NCBI RefSeq assembly: GCF_051020975.1
Contig: NW_027478169.1
Coordinates: 868,001-932,000 of the forward strand
From: Osmia lignaria lignaria
Lineage: Eukaryota; Arthropoda; Insecta; Hymenoptera; Megachilidae
Reading direction: 5' to 3'
DNA length: 64,000 nucleotides
Part shown: positions 62,996 through 64,000 of the stretch, one piece after another
Numbering within the stretch: the stretch's first letter is position 1
How the letters are laid out: each line of letters opens with the position of its first letter
Program-made: the position numbers and the translations under genes
Notes under the pieces: model-generated
Databases searched by the model: none
What the model was told of the DNA's origin: nothing
The model's input: the letters and a program-made list of their open reading frames with translations, nothing else

Positions 62996-64000
62996 GATCA
63001 GATGCGTAGTTCTCGAGATATATCAAGATATTTAAAAGTTCCGAAGCCGCACCAACATAATAGAGATACAGAAACACCGTGGCCCCTTTCTTTGAGATAA
63101 CTCTGCACTATTGCGAGCTGGAAATGCCACTTCCAGCTTAGCTGTGCAGAAGAAGAACAACAAGAAGAAGAAATATCTCGAAATATGTCCGTCAGGCCCC
63201 TTCCCTTGAGATATATCTGCAAATATCTCGGAAACGAAGCGAGCTATGGCAAAATGTTAAGAGACCTTTTTTGTAGAGAATTATGTTTGCTACACGTTAT
63301 GTTCTATGATATTTTTTGATCAGAAGCGTAGTTTTCGAGATATATCGAGATATTTAAAAGTTCCGAAGCCGCACCAACATAATAGAGATACAGAAACACC
63401 GTGGCCCCTTTCTTTGAGATACCTCTGCACTATTGCGAGCTGCAAATGCCACTTCCAGCTTAGCTGTGCAGAAGAAGAACAACAAGAAGAAGAAATATCT
63501 CGAAATATGTCCGTTAGGCCCGTTCCCTTGGGATAAATCTGCATATATCTCGGAAACGGAGCGAGCTGTGGCAAAATGTTAAGAGACCTTATTTGTAGAG
63601 AATTAAGTTTCCTACTTTTTATGTTCAATGATATTTTTTGATCAGATGCGTAGTTCTCGAGATATATCAAGATATTTAACGGTTCCGAAGCCGCACCAAC
63701 ATAATAGAGATACAGAAACACCGTGGCCCCTTTCTTTGAGATAACTCTGCACTATTGCGAGCTGCAAATGCCACTTCCAGCTTAGCTGTGCAGAAGAAGA
63801 ACAACAAGAAGAAGAAATATCTCGAAATATGTCCATCAGGCCCGTTCCTTTGAGCTGAATCTGCAAATATCGCGGAAACGAAGCGAGCTATGGCAAAATC
63901 TTAAGAGACGTTTTTTGTAGAGAATTATGTTTCCTACAATTTATGTTCTATGATATTTTTTGATCAGAAGCGTAGTTCTCGAGATATATCAAGATATTTA
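62996..64000. repeat. four-unit cassette, copy 4, and right-edge partial unit
   Basis: Returns 2254 bp (seven units) after copy 3, with the same derived second unit (63318: GGGATAAA, GAGCTGTGGC). The third unit (63640) has a private TTTAACGGTTCC. The fourth starts at 63962 with GATCAGAAGCGTAGTTCTCG and is cut after 39 bp by the window edge. Confidence 0.88.

Larger units (their letters stand above)
1..64000. repeat. 322-bp satellite DNA array (about 199 tandem units)
   Basis: The sequence GATCAG(A/T)(A/T)GCGTAGTT recurs every 322 bp from 219 to 63962 with no interruption. The distance 63743 bp equals 198 x 322 minus 13, and the 13 bp are accounted for by one 1-bp and four 3-bp deletions that can be located. 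All units are in the same orientation. Neighbouring units differ at few positions by eye, and shared variants define higher-order blocks. Such arrays are known from eukaryotic centromeric and pericentromeric heterochromatin; which of these applies here is inference. No unique sequence or inserted element breaks the array, and both window edges lie inside a unit, so the true array is longer. Confidence 0.98.

Noticed and set aside
1..64000. CRISPR array
   Set aside because: There are no short direct repeats separated by unique spacers; the entire 322-bp period is repeated sequence.
1..64000. Transposon insertions, telomeric repeats, tRNA or rRNA genes within the array
   Set aside because: The unbroken 322-bp register leaves no room for inserts, and no such sequence was seen inside the unit.
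1..64000. Bacterial or phage origin
   Set aside because: There is no coding density, operon structure or protein family. A 64-kb pure satellite with HORs is a eukaryotic pattern.

Overview
The whole 64 kb window is one uninterrupted satellite DNA array. It is built from a tandemly repeated unit of 322 bp (about 39% G+C, counted on the reference unit 20505-20826). Taking GATCAG as the unit start, 198 complete head-to-tail units run from 219 to 63961. A 218-bp unit fragment lies at the left edge and a 39-bp fragment at the right edge, so the array continues beyond both ends. I find no unique sequence, transposon, RNA gene, CRISPR array or credible protein gene in it. The organism is almost certainly a eukaryote: arrays of this size and higher-order structure are typical of centromeric or pericentromeric heterochromatin. 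The AT-rich monomer with repeated ATATCTCG(A/G)AA words resembles arthropod (insect-like) satellites, but that is an impression and the taxon cannot be fixed from the sequence.

Inside each unit are several layers of structure: a CTCGAG/GATATATC palindromic head; two diverged copies of a ~31-33 bp segment 114 bp apart; a CAGCT-T-AGCTG dyad; a perfect 24-nt mirror repeat of GAA/CAA triplets; three copies of an AAATATCTCG word (one inverted); and a ~60-bp tail of T-tracts. Unit length is held very tightly. Over 198 units the net deviation is 13 bp, from one 1-bp loss in a T-tract and four 3-bp losses in the triplet tract. A +1/-1 pair inside single units restores 322 bp.

Units fall into sequence types. 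Type A has GATCAGATGCG and XhoI-like CTCGAG. Type B has GATCAGAAGCG and TTTTCGAG, with a linked upstream tail. There are also GCTGCACC/AGAGGTACAG and CCCGTTCCTTTGAGCTG variants. The types are arranged in higher-order repeats (HORs) whose period changes along the array: mixed units (1-2.8 kb); a 10/11-unit HOR (2.8-11.2 kb); two near-identical 8-unit copies (12.5-17.6 kb); 5-, 3- and 2-unit HORs made only of type A units (17.6-26.9 kb); 3- and 9-unit patterns (26.9-36.3 kb); a 7-unit step (36.3-39.2 kb); an 11-unit HOR (39.2-45.6 kb); a mixed zone with a 12-unit echo (46.6-53 kb); and a four-unit cassette returning at 10-, 8- and 7-unit spacing (54.9-64 kb). Hybrid units at block junctions, always in register, are the expected product of unequal crossover or gene conversion.

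Open reading frames recur once per unit, mostly about 74 codons on the minus strand. They begin with TTG rather than ATG, change frame every unit because 322 is not a multiple of 3, and are broken in about two dozen units. I treat them as by-products of the repeat. There are therefore no genes working together here; the content is structural/heterochromatic DNA, and its interest lies in repeat architecture and evolution.
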